A stretch of 15,421 nt of DNA from NCBI GenBank assembly GCA_900617975.1, contig UZAE01012995.1, positions 12,752-28,172 on the forward strand. The letters are read 5' to 3'. Each line of letters opens with the position of its first letter. Position 1 is the first letter of the stretch. A program made the translations under genes and the position numbers. The notes beneath the pieces were generated by a model that saw nothing but the letters and a program-made list of their open reading frames with translations, ran no database searches and had not been told where the DNA came from. This DNA is from Rodentolepis nana (lineage: Eukaryota; Platyhelminthes; Cestoda; Cyclophyllidea; Hymenolepididae). Below are positions 1 to 10,815 of the stretch, one piece after another.

Positions 1-1148
1 TAAAGTCGTTCCAGAACCACCTATCTCTGAGTCGACGGTCACCAATCAGCAACCAGATCCTAAACCCTGCTTACTTGACCAGCAAACAAATTAAAGAAGG
101 CGCCTTAGGAGACATAAAAAGGCTGTTTTATTTTTGACTCCCTCATAACTCCTAAAGCGCTCTACAAAATAGCCTGGTCTGCATAATTCCACTCGAACTA
201 AATCTATGTTGGATTGTCTTCCCAATCAAACGGCACCGGTGAGGAGAACTTTCTTCCTTAACCGACTTATTCAGCCAATGGAAGTGGCAGAAGTAATTGC
301 ACAAAAAGTAGGCGAGAATAAGTTAGAGGTTGCTATCCCCTCATGTGCACTCACACTAAAGTGTATTAGTTTCACCTTCAGCTCAGTCTTCGTGGACCTC
401 TTGCCCTGCCCCAGTGCATTCAATAAGATACCACCATTAACATTTACTGATCGGTTCGTACAAAATTATTGATTTTCAAAAACGTCACCCAGTTCTCCTC
501 TATTCGATTTGAGGATATTCGTGGTAGTCTAAATAATTTTTTTAATTTCCTTGACCTCTGTATGAAATGATAAATGGCTCCAAGGACATTATGTCCGATG
601 AGCCTATAGCCTCAACTGATATTGCTAGCTAATTCCACTCTTTCAATCGCTCTAAGGTTAATTTTTCTCCCATTAATCTCAGAAACTTCTAGGATACCGA
701 TTACGAAGCCAAAGCATGACGGACTGGTATAATAAGATAATGCATGTATTTATGGTTCATTTTTTACCAATATTAGTAATAATGGAGATTTATTAAGACA
801 CTGGCGGTGAATCTTTCAGAACTTTTGTCAAACGAGCAACGGTTGGTGGAAGTGATTATGGAAGCACAAATAGTTTCACTGCCATTAGTTTTCGTGCATA
901 TTCTGTTGCTTCATGGGAGTTTTTTCGCTTTTGGTCTTTGGACTCAGATTCGTCAATGCATGACCTTCCTTAGAGGACAAGGAGGGTGAAGAGGGGAAGA
1001 AGCATCGCAATAAAAACGACTTCCAGTTGGAGGTCAAATTTGACAAAGGTCAGTTTGATGTTGATGAGAGTCAAGGCCGTTCAGGAAATTGTTACTCTTT
1101 TAACTCCATCAATTCCTTTATTGAAAAAAAACACATTGGTGGAAGTGA

Positions 1149-1168
1149 AATTATTATTATTATTTTTA
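1149..1168 (+). repeat. (ATT)n microsatellite
   Basis: Five ATT units in tandem run into a T-run. This is a simple repeat with no coding context. Confidence 0.75.
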
Positions 1169-1908
1169 ATTTATTGCCGCTGTTTTTAGTCAATATAAGA
1201 ATAATTTAAAGAGCAGTCTTTTGGAGAAAAGGGAATTTCTTTGTCTCTGCGTATAAGTGCCAAAATAAGCTCGGACCACAAAATTTTAGAAGGAGATAAT
1301 AAAATTGATACTTTCCATAAACAAGGACATTAAACGATGATTTATTAGTTAACATTAGTTGGTATTTGGCTCTTTAGAAAATCACTAGGTTTTCATTTGC
1401 TTGACACATTCTCCCACAAGCTTTCAAGCCCTTTGCAAAGAACTGCACTGTAATATGAATCGCTAATCCTTGGCTGAAAGTTAGCGAAAAATGGAAATGC
1501 GTATACGAAGCTGATCTTACCTTGAATGAATAAATAAACCATGGCCAAGGTCATTTCCTTAAAAAATAGGTTTATTCAACAAGCGAGCAGGCAATAGAAG
1601 TGCGATTTGTTAGAAAATGCAGACTATTTGCAATCACTATAGCGTGCCTTTGATTGTACTAAATCCCAACGAATGTGCTACAACTTAATTAGTCTATAAA
1701 ATAGCCACAGGTCTCTTAGATGCAGGCTTTATTCCAGAAATCCACCAAATCACTTTTTCTGGAGTAAAACCTATCCATTTTTATTCAACTGATCAAAAGT
1801 AAATGTCCACATGAATTCAAATTAATACGAGTTGTCAGAAGAGCAGAAGAGGTTTGACAACGAAAAATCAACTGGCTCGTAAATGCATATCATAATTTCA
1901 AGCAGTGT

Positions 1909-1932
1909 TAAAATAAATTAATAAATAAATTT
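1909..1932 (+). repeat. (AAAT)n-like AT-rich simple repeat
   Basis: Imperfect AAAT/AATA units stand in tandem within strongly AT-rich DNA. Confidence 0.6.
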
Positions 1933-3636
1933 AACTTTATATAAAGTGATTATGCAAGGAAAAACATGTATTGAAATAGTTGCATATGATTTCTATCCAA
2001 AAGTATGAATGCTCAATCTTGACAAGCTGAGAAAAATACTGTGATTTAATTAACATGCTGATTATCTTTAAATATTCAGCTCTTATTTCAGTCAAATACG
2101 GTATCTCTTTCCCGCAATAAATACTTAATATTGGCATCTTTACTTCAAATGGTCATTGTTTTTTTCGATGAGCAAATTTTTATTTTGCAAACTTGGAAGT
2201 GAATATAATTCCATTTAAACCAGAAAATGGAAAACTGCAGTTGCCAAATTTATTAACAATTGATAAGTGAATTCATCCACGGATACGTGACTTCAGAATT
2301 ACATGCGCAAAATAGAGGTGAAACGCTAATATTATTTACACACAAATTTCAATAAATTTCACACTAATACATTTAACTAATAAATTTAAATATTCTTTAT
2401 TTTTTTTGTCATAACATTCAAATAATGAGCTAATTTACTACCATGAGATACGGACTTGGAGCCAACTAAAACAACAATTAATTAACTTTGTTTTATTATT
2501 TTAAATGGCAAGCTTTATGATATTTATCATTAGCCCCATTAATTAACTTGACCATGCGTTAAAATAACTGACTAAATATAAATTGGGCAGCCAAAATTTA
2601 TAGGGGCATTTTGTTGGCGAGATGCTGCCTTATGTTTTGCCAACAAGATTGTACAGGAAAGCAATGCATGGAGCTTAATTCAGTGTTCGTTTGACCCAGT
2701 TTTGGAAAGGGTCCCTTTCGGGTGAACGTGACTATAAACTTGCGCAAGGCAGTTCGAGAAACATTAAGAGCATTAACAAGCATGTAAAATGACAATGCCT
2801 TATTAGGATTAATAATAATGCAAGAGAATGTCATACGAAAACTTTCCAAACGCCCTTTATTTCGCCTACATAAAAATATAGACTCAATGGAAATTACAAT
2901 CGTTCTGTGATTTCATGGCCAGTATATACCGTAAATCGGGCTTGAAAAGTTCATGATTGAAATTATTCTACATTCAGAGTGCAGGGAATAGGTAATCGAT
3001 GGATGCATGTCTTCTTTCTATTACCCACTTGTTCTTCATTTGTGCCAATATATGCTTACTGAAATAACTTAAGTAGCCAGGAAGGCACAAATATCGTAAC
3101 GACTGCTATGGCACTTAGTATTAATTTCTCGAACATAAATTATTAATGTTCAGATATCTTTCCTTCTGTCAATATTTTGAAATAAATTAATACTGAATAT
3201 TAAATTTTACAAAAGATATTCGCTTCAAAGGTTTGCCATTATGGAAACATTAGCACCCCTGTAATAAGGTTCTACCAAAAATCAACCCAGCCCTGACAAA
3301 AAGAAAATTTCAAGAGTTTATAAATGCCACTGGAAGACCCGAAAGAATCCATGACTGATCTGAGGTTTGTTTTATCCAGATTGGTCTTAAATGCTATTGT
3401 TCTCAACAAGGACTCCAATCAAACATGCCAAGCGACTGAAAGATCTCATGTTTATTTGCATCAATTTCCAAGAAATCTCTGAATTTCATTCCTCATGGTA
3501 AATATTACGGATTCAAATTACTTTGATTGTTGATATAACCTTAATATATGCAATAGGAAAGCTATTATCCTAATAATGAAGGTTTCCCAAATACAGACAC
3601 TTACTGAAAAAGCTGTGGAGTAGTCAATGTCTTAAT

Positions 3637-3648
3637 TTTTGTTAATAT
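3637..3648. repeat. Left target-site duplication of SINE-like copy 1
   Basis: TTTTGTTAATAT here is repeated exactly at 3954-3965, directly on the other side of the element. Twelve matching bases at both ends of an independently defined repeat are unlikely by chance, although the motif is AT-rich. Confidence 0.6.
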
Positions 3649-3953
3649 TTATTTTTATCAAATGGCAGGCGTTTTGACTTCGGGGCTTCACAGAGAGGAG
3701 GAGGAGGAACATTAAAGTGACAAAAAGTCGAGATGGGAGACAGAATAATGATTTATAGAGGTAAAAGAGACAGACAGACACAAAGGCATAAAAAAGGCAA
3801 GGTGAGTACTTTGGAAGGGGTCGAATATGACAAATAGTCGGGCCATAGTAGTTTGAAGTCAGAAGTCAACTGCCGGTTTGATAGACTTTTTGGCCGTATG
3901 AGTATACGTTGCCCAGGGTGCACCACGTGGAGGTAATCCTATTGCGCACCCCA
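3649..3953 (-). mobile_element. SINE-like element, copy 1 (minus strand), with flanking direct repeat
   Basis: This 305-bp segment matches, in reverse complement, the segment at 11574-11849. The best block is about 75 bp (3867-3941), from CTCCACG.GGTGCACC through GGCAACGTATACTCATACGG to CAGTTG.CTTCTGACT on the minus strand, at roughly 90% identity. Weaker blocks follow in the same order: a CACAAAGG-type block, a CATTAAAG block, a CTTCACAGA block and CCATTTGATA. On the minus strand the element starts with GGGGTGCGC and ends with an A-rich tail (GATAAAAATAA). It is bounded on both sides by the 12-base direct repeat TTTTGTTAATAT. Length, A-rich tail and target-site duplication together fit a SINE inserted by LINE machinery. 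A GTTGACTTCT stretch about 65 bp from the 5' end is at best a decayed B-box, so a tRNA origin is not shown. An internal CT-rich and (GACA)n part is variable between the copies. I do not recognise the family. Confidence 0.65.
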
Positions 3954-3965
3954 TTTTGTTAATAT
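3954..3965. repeat. Right target-site duplication of SINE-like copy 1
   Basis: This is an exact second copy of TTTTGTTAATAT (3637-3648). It abuts the 5' end of the minus-strand element. Confidence 0.6.
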
Positions 3966-4418
3966 AGTTCCGCCCATTTTTAGTTTTACATAATTATGGA
4001 CTAGTGCTTCGTATTCATCTCAAATGCATATCATGACCAAATACTGTCAATATTCAGTGGTATTTACCTGAAAATTTTATGTTGTTAACTTCGTCTTCGT
4101 TGCTCATAACATATAGTTTTATATAGAGGACGTTTGGGATAAGTTTGACAGTTTCATCAGGAGAAAGACAAAGTGATTGGTAGCCATTAAAGTTAAATGC
4201 CTTAAAGGAAACGCAATACATAAAGGCGAGATTTTCCCAATGGACTGCAATTACTGTCTACCACAGCCTCATTCCGTCCACGATCAAGGCTCCGACTCCT
4301 TTTATGAGAAGGAATTCAAAGGTCTTTTGGATTGTGTCTATCGGCTAAACCTTTGTAGAACTGATATGGCGATTAGTGCTCTCCTTGACAGCTCCCCACA
4401 CATATGAAAGAGCGAGTT

Positions 4419-4448
4419 GGGGGAGGGGGAGGGAGGGGGGGGACTGGG
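4419..4448 (+). repeat. G-rich tract 1 (G-quadruplex-capable)
   Basis: Runs of 5, 5, 3 and 8 Gs are separated by single As, followed by ACTGGG. This satisfies the four-G-run rule for an intramolecular quadruplex on the plus strand. It lies about 140-170 bp upstream of the TATAAATA at 4588. Confidence 0.8.
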
Positions 4449-4587
4449 AGAGTAAATATTGGGACTGGCGTAGGCGGTGTAGGCTGATAACCAACTGCGA
4501 CTTTTCTCTGAGGTGTGGCAAGGGGCGGCATCTTTTCAACTCCATACAGATGGCCTATTATCGGCTGCCTTCGTTCGTTTCCCAGGG

Positions 4588-4595
4588 TATAAATA
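4588..4595 (+). promoter_or_regulatory. Candidate core promoter: TATA box (TATAAATA)
   Basis: TATAAATA sits at the downstream side of a locally GC-richer block (about 4440-4590), unlike the many TATA-like strings in plain AT-rich DNA. A start site would be expected near 4617-4620, within GGCAACTGAATTC; the initiator match is only partial. The following 55 bases resemble an arthropod 5' leader, CA-rich and ending at an ATG with A at -3. The arrangement of TATA box, short leader and ATGAAG is common in arthropod secreted-protein and cuticle-protein genes, but no continuing coding sequence was found, so a real gene here is unproven. Confidence 0.35.
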
Positions 4596-4671
4596 CAGTA
4601 GCAATTCAACAGAGGCAACTGAATTCAACCTAAGCCCCTCTTTCGATAAACAACACATCACATCACGCACG

Positions 4672-4695
4672 ATGAAGGAGGAGATAAAGAACTAG
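4672..4695 (+). other. Short ATG-started frame (7 codons) below the candidate promoter
   Basis: ATG at 4672-4674 has a favourable context (ACG before ATG, A at -3). It opens a seven-residue frame, MKEEIKN, ending in TAG at 4693-4695. A splice-donor-like GGTGAGG follows at 4698-4704, but it lies after the stop, so this cannot be a coding first exon as it stands. It could be an upstream ORF, part of a non-coding first exon, a decayed gene or chance. Confidence 0.15.
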
Positions 4696-5069
4696 GTGGT
4701 GAGGAGGGGGAGATGAATAGGAGGTAAAAGCATTCATAATCCATAAGGCCATATTGAGTGAACATGACTCGAGGAATGTTCTACGTACTATTGTACCCAC
4801 ACCACCTATAATTCTATGTAGTACATTAGAAAAGAACCAGGTTGTTTTTTCTTTAACAGGATGCGCCATTTTGTTATGAAGTTTCCTCGCCATTATTACC
4901 CAACGAGTTTTGAGGACATTCTTGGTGGGAATTAGACATCAGTGGCTCTGGTAAGAACTTGTAGTGGTTGAGAAGATCATCATTAAGTAGTATGTTCGTG
5001 GTGAAACCTGAGAATAACGATGTCTCCATTACATTTCTTTTCACTAAGTGGTCTGCACATTTTTTCCTA

Positions 5070-5115
5070 GGGAAATTTGTTTTCCCGGGAAAAGCACCTG
5101 GCCACATGTGCTTTT
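5070..5115. repeat. Two adjacent small inverted repeats (hairpins)
   Basis: GGGAAA (5070-5075) pairs with TTTCCC (5081-5086). Immediately after, AAAAGCAC (5090-5097) pairs exactly with GTGCTTTT (5108-5115) around a 10-base loop. The palindrome TCCCGGGA (5083-5090) bridges the two. No transcript is evident, and no function is assigned. Confidence 0.5.
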
Positions 5116-5803
5116 GAGGGGATTTTTCACTTCTTCCAAAATTAGTTAGTGGGTCACCTCAGTAAGAATCAGATTTATGCGAAGGTCGGGTGAGAAGTGA
5201 TAGAAAAGGTCTTCATTGTAGAAGCTAAAACATACAATTGACTGTGGCGAAAAACAAGAAATGCGATACCACTGTGCTCCAACGATTTCACGCATTAGAT
5301 CTGCTGTTTCGAATATAATAAGACTGGTCAGATCAGATCAGGTCGTATGGTATAATCTTTTCCTCCAACCACAGAATATTGGTGTCTCTATTGCAATACA
5401 TCGGTTCATGCCGGATTTTCCCTCAGTGCTCGGGGAACATTGAGCAGGAAACGAGGGGTATAATCTCCATATCTTAATGGTCGGCTCGAATCACCATGAT
5501 GCAATTTACTCTCTTCCATGTTTCAGGTCAATTTCTGTCCCTCATTTTCCTTTGTCATCACGTATATAGTTGAAGAAGGGTTCAAAAAATTAAGGGAAGC
5601 ATAGTGTGAACGACAATTTTAACACATTTGGAAAAAAACGAATATTATTTAGTGAAATTAATCCCGAATTCCTTGCTCGCAATGCTTGATGCAAACAATA
5701 GCACACTAGTTAACACCATTTATATAAATCCATATCCATCGATCCATTAAGATATATCAGGAGGTTCAAGGATTCTGCCCGGGTAATTGAGATCCTCACC
5801 ATG

Positions 5804-5838
5804 GTAGCAACAGCTTTGCTACAAAATATGCGCATATT
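5804..5838. repeat. Hairpin followed by 14-bp perfect palindrome
   Basis: GTAGCAA (5804-5810) pairs exactly with TTGCTAC (5816-5822) around a five-base loop. Two bases later AATATGCGCATATT (5825-5838) is a perfect 14-bp palindrome. Such dyads can be binding sites for dimeric proteins, but nothing else supports that here. Confidence 0.5.
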
Positions 5839-6490
5839 ACCGTGTTAAAAGACAATTATTCACGCTTTAAATTATGAGTGTTTGAGTCAAGAAGCATTCA
5901 TAGATCATTTGACAAGATTAGCTCAAGAGTTTTTATGATAAACGCTTTGGCTTTACTAGGTCGAAGTTATATACAAGGTGTCTAATCGCTTATGCTCTGC
6001 TCTAATTGGCAAACTACGATTTTGTTCTTGGCTCATCAAACTGCAAAAACATTATGGAGGGTTAGTGCAACTCTACATATTTCAGGTAGGATCTATTATT
6101 CAAAGTCTTTTTGACAGGACAAGAGGGAATGGATGGATATAAAGATAAATACACATAAGGTTGATGAAAATAGGGAAGAAGAAACTTGGTCGCGTCGTTT
6201 CAATCAACATAGGACCGCTATTTGGTGTAACTTGATTTCTATATTCTCATTGGTTTACTATTCGTCCATGTTGAACTGCAAGCAAACAAGAGCTTTCCCA
6301 TTGGTTGGCCTGATTGCTAGTGTATCTTATTTCCTCTAGCTCAGTGGCATGGGCCTCACTGGCTTACAATGAAATATCTAAACACGTGTGGTATCCGCAA
6401 CTATTCCAATCGCCATATTAGTTTAACAATGTTCACTCCCCTCACCCTTTGGTCTAATCTCATCAATTGTAATCTCCTGGTGTTTGGGTA

Positions 6491-6523
6491 GGAGGGGGGA
6501 GGGGAGGGGAGGGGGGGGGGAGG
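6491..6523 (+). repeat. G-rich tract 2 (G-quadruplex-capable)
   Basis: A run of GGAGGGGGG-type units is followed by ten consecutive Gs (6511-6520). It lies in otherwise AT-rich DNA with no ORF or promoter-like sequence beside it. Confidence 0.8.
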
Positions 6524-7544
6524 TGAGAAGACCATTTATCTTTTCTTCTTTGCACACTGAAAAATGTCGTAGAACCTACGGGAAGTATTAGAAATTACAT
6601 AGTACTCTTACTAAACTGGACCCAGAATTTCACAGTAATTACTTTATCTAATCCAATAATCAATTTATACGGTTGAATTCATAGGACGCCCCTTCTCAGT
6701 ATTTGATATAAAACTTGATAGGAACAAAGTCTGATACCTTAAATTGAGAAAACGACAACTAACGATATCTCTAACGACATGCATTGATAATTTTACTAAT
6801 GTAGTTGTCAATGTGATTCATGACTGCAGTTTTTAGTTGATTCAGAACAAAGTGTTCTTCGATGACTAACCTAGTCTGAATATTTAATGACAAAGTTCGC
6901 AGTTATTCGAGAAACAGCACTCTAATGCATAAACACAAATTCAAAACCATAAAGAAACAAAGTTATTTAATAAATATAAACGTGGGGATTACGTATCAAG
7001 TTTGTTTTATGTAACTTTTATTGTTGAAACTCAAAGCAAAAGAGTTTTTGCGTTATCGCTGGTTTGTAAAATTCGGCAAGCCGTCCACCAATCATAAGAC
7101 AACAACCGAGCTAATGTTGTTCATGACATCTTGACAGTTAGTTAGGACAACGTCTCTTACCCATCTGGCTGAATTTTAGCCCCCAAAATGCCAGCAGTAT
7201 GAAACGGTCTGAGTCTGAGTCAAATATGGTTGCGGTTTAAGCAATTTATGTAACTATTACATGAAATTTACCTTTTTCCTCAATTCAACTGGGTTTGACA
7301 GAGTTAGGTTGCAATTGAAACCCACAGATTCCCACTTTTGTTACTCTTTAGAAGTAGCTTTGACTTTGAATAACGCCAGTAGCTTGGCCTCAGTACCAGC
7401 TACTGAAGGATGCACATTCACACTCAGTTAAAACAACTGGGAAATGGACGCGCGCGCACGTCAAGTCTTCCACTTGTATAATATTGCTTGCGCGAATGCA
7501 GGCGGAGAAGGCATAAGCATAAATCAAACCAGATACATAATATG
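6524..7544. other. No gene recognised
   Basis: This is AT-rich sequence without frames longer than about 60 codons. A short run of alternating CG (CGCGCGC near 7449) is the only compositional feature. Confidence 0.65.
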
Positions 7545-7590
7545 AGGAGGGGGGTGGGGGTGGAGGAGTGGGAGGGATGGGTGGAGGAAG
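7545..7590 (+). repeat. G-rich tract 3 (GGAGG/GGGTGG purine-rich)
   Basis: This is an imperfect purine-rich tract of GAGGAGG, GGGGTGGGGG and GGAGGGATGGG units on the plus strand, with at least four runs of three or more Gs. A short CGCGCGCG-type alternation lies about 90 bp upstream (near 7448-7457). Confidence 0.75.
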
Positions 7591-10202
7591 ACTGGCATTT
7601 ATGATTGGTAATGCTCAAGGTCCTTGAAAGGCGGCTAAAAGTACACTTGATATCAATGCTTTATATTCACGCCCGGAGATTACTAGAGCCCATAAAGTCT
7701 CGGAAGTTAAGCCATCTTCATTCATTTGTTCAAGTAAAGAGGAAATTTTGATTCTGGTATCATGTACAATTTAATCGAGTGGCATGACCAACTACCCCAG
7801 TCAAGTGACACACATTGGACTTAATTTGAACCGTGAACTAGGAGGCCAAGTAATTGAATCAAAATTTCAGGACATTTTTTAAGCCAATTGGTGAAAAATA
7901 AGACGTCTGATGCCTTGCCTGCATCAGAGATTTCTTTTCAATTCTCTCTCGAATTCGCTTCCTACCCTCATTACCCCAGAAGTTTCCAGTTGCTACTTTC
8001 AATTTTCATGAACAATAACGAAATAGGTTTTTATTAAGTTAGAAAATGAATTAAATGACAAACTTATGAATGGGATATTGCGTAACACACTTGGCACCCA
8101 CTTAGACAAGTTAGGTCTTTCTGAGTTTACAAATGAAAGGTAGCCTTCATTGATTCCAACCCGTCGTTGGCCTTTCTGATAACCTGACTTGTTTCATATG
8201 CATTATTTCTAAAATGGCAAAGATGAGGCTATTCAAAGAGCACATAATTTTTACAGTAATTTCGTGACTAAATACTTAACGCAAAATCATTAATAGGGTA
8301 TATGCTGAACACGCAAATAGGTAAGATATCGGTTTGGTTGGAGTAAATTAACGACGGCAGTAGAATATAGATTGAGGAGAGGTATTTGAAATGCAATTTC
8401 GAGTCAATTAAAAGATCGGAATCAATTAGTGATATGACCATAGACAAATTTGCATCAGCAGTAATTTTTGTCATAGAGAGTTTTGAAGAGTTAACTTTTC
8501 TTCCACTTGATCAAGAAAGGTAAGCTAGGATTGATCCAATATAAACAGCAAAGTATTTTCAATAAAATTTTGTACTCATTAAAGTTTAATATACTCTTCC
8601 ATTTGTGGAATTTGTTATTAATAAACAAAAGACATATTACCATTATTATAGTAGGGCCATAGTTTTGAAGCAGAAAACATATAAATGAATCTTCCTGGTG
8701 AGAAAATCGAATTCCACAAGTAGTTGGCACCGAATCCGTATCTTCCAACTTAGCGGACAAGCCCGTTTATCGCTGCACAACTTTCACACAAGTTGCTATG
8801 AATTAAAGACAAAGGAAAGTTACCCCTTCGGAGGAGTGGACAATACCTCCTCTAGCAAAATATTTTTCATTTTATTTTATTTTATATTTAATTTACCAAT
8901 AATTGCCCTTCAACTTCAATCCTCTCACCATCAAATGGTGTGAGATATTTTCGTTCATGGCACAAAATTGTTGCAAATGCTACATTTCCAAAACCCACGC
9001 TCATTATATTTCTGCTGTCAAATTCCAAAAGCATTAGTTATTAATTACCCCAAGATTACTATATTAAGTTTGATAAATGGTCAACTATGTATAGCCATGG
9101 GTCACTATAAAATATTTACAATAAAAGACTGATTTTCACTATGCTTAGAACCAAGTGCGCTTTGTATGATTGGTCGAAATTAAATTATACATTTATGCTA
9201 TGAACAGTTTATTTGATAGTTCTCTTTTATTTCTAAATTCTATTATAAATAGTATTTAATTACTTTTGCTGACAGGAAGTATCGAATCCAAATAAACATA
9301 ATCAAAAAATCAATCAGCCTTTGTGGTGAAACGCATTTTTGCTATTTTTTATTGTATTGAAGGCAAGTGTGTTTCCATCTCAACGTTCAAAATGAAACAA
9401 GTGAGATTCTGAAAAAATATGCCATGCGCTTCTTTGTTAGTGCAATTCTAGCGTGCCCAGATTTTGCCGAATGATGAAGTTCAACTCTAGTTGACTCAGA
9501 CGCGGAAAGGGTTGGAGATAATGTGGAATTGAGTACTTCAAAGAACGCTAGTAACTTAATGGATTTTAACTATATAAATGTAAAAGAGGCCTTCATTATA
9601 TTAATGTTTGTAGGTCTAATCATTATCAGACTGATTTCGTTTTTGTCTCGGTAACTGCCAGACTGCCAAGGAGGGAAGTGCGTTGATAAGAAGCCGGTAG
9701 ACGACTTGGAGACAAATTGTAGGAATTGGTGACCCTGGCTGAAAATGACAAACCTATAGCTTTGAGTATCGTTTGCCGGTTTAGTATAAAGTGCATCACA
9801 GTCTGCCAAAATGGCGATGCTTGCTTACTCATTTCCAATGGGATAACATATTAGACCTCTTGCATGAAACCAGGAATATAAAAAATAAAAGTAGTTTTGA
9901 GATGGAATAGAACAATCTAGAGTTGACAAATTCCATTAATTTTTAGTTCATCTCGCATAACAATTAGCAATTCGAATTTCCTTCGACGATTCAATGATGC
10001 TTAAATGCAAGAGAAATGGATAAATACTTCGATGCATCCTATTTTTTCAAGAGGATCAAACAAATAGGCTTTCCGTAAAGAAACGAAGTTAGTCTTTTGT
10101 GAATGTTCAAAATACTACTTATGAAATAGTTAAGCATCTTTTGGCTTGAAACTCTCGGCATTATTGTGGAAAAAAACTATTTAAGGTGATAGCACTCTTG
10201 AT
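7591..10202. other. No gene recognised
   Basis: Frames of 64-89 codons (for example 8491-8760 minus and 8698-8943 plus) overlap on opposite strands and show no family pattern. Around 9645-9835 the sequence becomes richer in G and C and is open in two minus-strand frames, but neither translation is recognisable. Confidence 0.6.
8866..8887 (+). repeat. (TTTTA)n microsatellite
   Basis: About four imperfect ATTTT/TTTTA units stand in tandem between unrelated sequences. Confidence 0.75.
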
Positions 10203-10250
10203 GTCAATAGTTCGAAGACCAACGAGTCGAAATAGTCAATAGGTCGAAAT
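10203..10250 (+). repeat. Short degenerate array of TCGAA motifs with GTCAATAG repeats
   Basis: GTCAATAG occurs at 10203-10210 and 10235-10242, each followed directly by a TCGAA motif (TTCGAAG, then GTCGAAAT). A further GTCGAAAT lies between them at 10226-10233. The repeat period is about 32 bases with a half-period near 16. It could be a fragment of a satellite or of a transposon's subterminal repeats. Confidence 0.45.
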
Positions 10251-10775
10251 GTCACCGGTCCTCATAATTATCCAATCTATTTCAAAATGCGTTTTTTGCC
10301 ATTCGCCTTCCTAATGAGAAAATCGAACTCACTCACTCGGTTAAATAACCAGACTTAATTGGTATTGGTGGTTCTTCCACGCGTTAGTTACAAATCGGTG
10401 TGTGCTTCGAAGATATGACCTTTTAGGTCTTACCATCTCACCATCAGAGCTCACCAGTTGGGTCAAAAGTTTCGTTAAAATGATAGGTGATCAAGTTGAT
10501 TTAGCGAAAACCCATTAAAATTTAATCCAACCCAATTAGAGCATCCCAAAATTCTCATTAATTCATATAAAAACCAAGCATTAAGCGATATAATAATGAA
10601 ATTTGAGGAAAATGCAAAATTAAATTTCACTTGCGGTAAAGGAAAAATGTTTACTGATTTCTTTACTAATCATAATGCCATCTTATTGATACGTTATAGA
10701 GCTCCGTTGTCAACTGTAATCCAATCGTACAGATTTCGCGTATACAAGACTAAGGCACCCCCTGTTGGACCTCAT

Positions 10776-10815
10776 GGTGGGTGGAGGGGGTGGGCGGGGA
10801 GTCTGGGAAGGTGGG
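10776..10815 (+). repeat. G-rich tract 4
   Basis: The segment reads GGTGGGTGGAGGGGGTGGGC followed by further GGGG, GGG and GGTGGG runs. It is again G-rich on the plus strand and quadruplex-capable. Confidence 0.75.

Larger units (their letters stand above)
1..3636. other. No gene recognised; AT-rich unassigned DNA
   Basis: The longest ATG-started frames (206-472 on plus, 88 codons; 2598-2849 on minus, 83 codons) show no recognisable domain, signal peptide or family pattern, and are of a length expected by chance. Two simple repeats lie inside. A short inverted repeat (AATAAACC at 1533-1540 with GGTTTATT at 1569-1576) is the only other structure noted. Confidence 0.7.
4705..6490. other. No gene recognised
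   Basis: Only short chance-length frames occur. Besides the hairpins at 5070-5115 and 5804-5838 there is a small direct repeat of AGATC units near 5331-5341. Nothing matches a known protein or RNA. Confidence 0.65.

Noticed and set aside
206..472. 88-codon plus-strand open frame as a gene
   Set aside because: No recognisable family, signal peptide or splice context; the length is within chance expectation for this much sequence.
3880..3905. tRNA-type B box in the SINE-like element
   Set aside because: GTTGACTTCT departs from GGTTCGANTCC at several positions and no convincing A box lies at the right distance, so a tRNA origin was not claimed.
4345..4633. Overlapping frames on both strands, including a proline-rich minus-strand frame
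   Set aside because: The proline run is just the complement of the G-tract at 4419-4442, and the frames shadow each other.
5761..5822. Possible tRNA or small-RNA gene around GGTTCAAGGATTC
   Set aside because: It resembles a B box only superficially. No cloverleaf arms or A box could be paired around it.
8491..8760. 89-codon minus-strand open frame with a hydrophobic stretch
   Set aside because: It overlaps an opposite-strand frame of similar length. The hydrophobic residues come from AT-rich codons, and no family pattern is visible.
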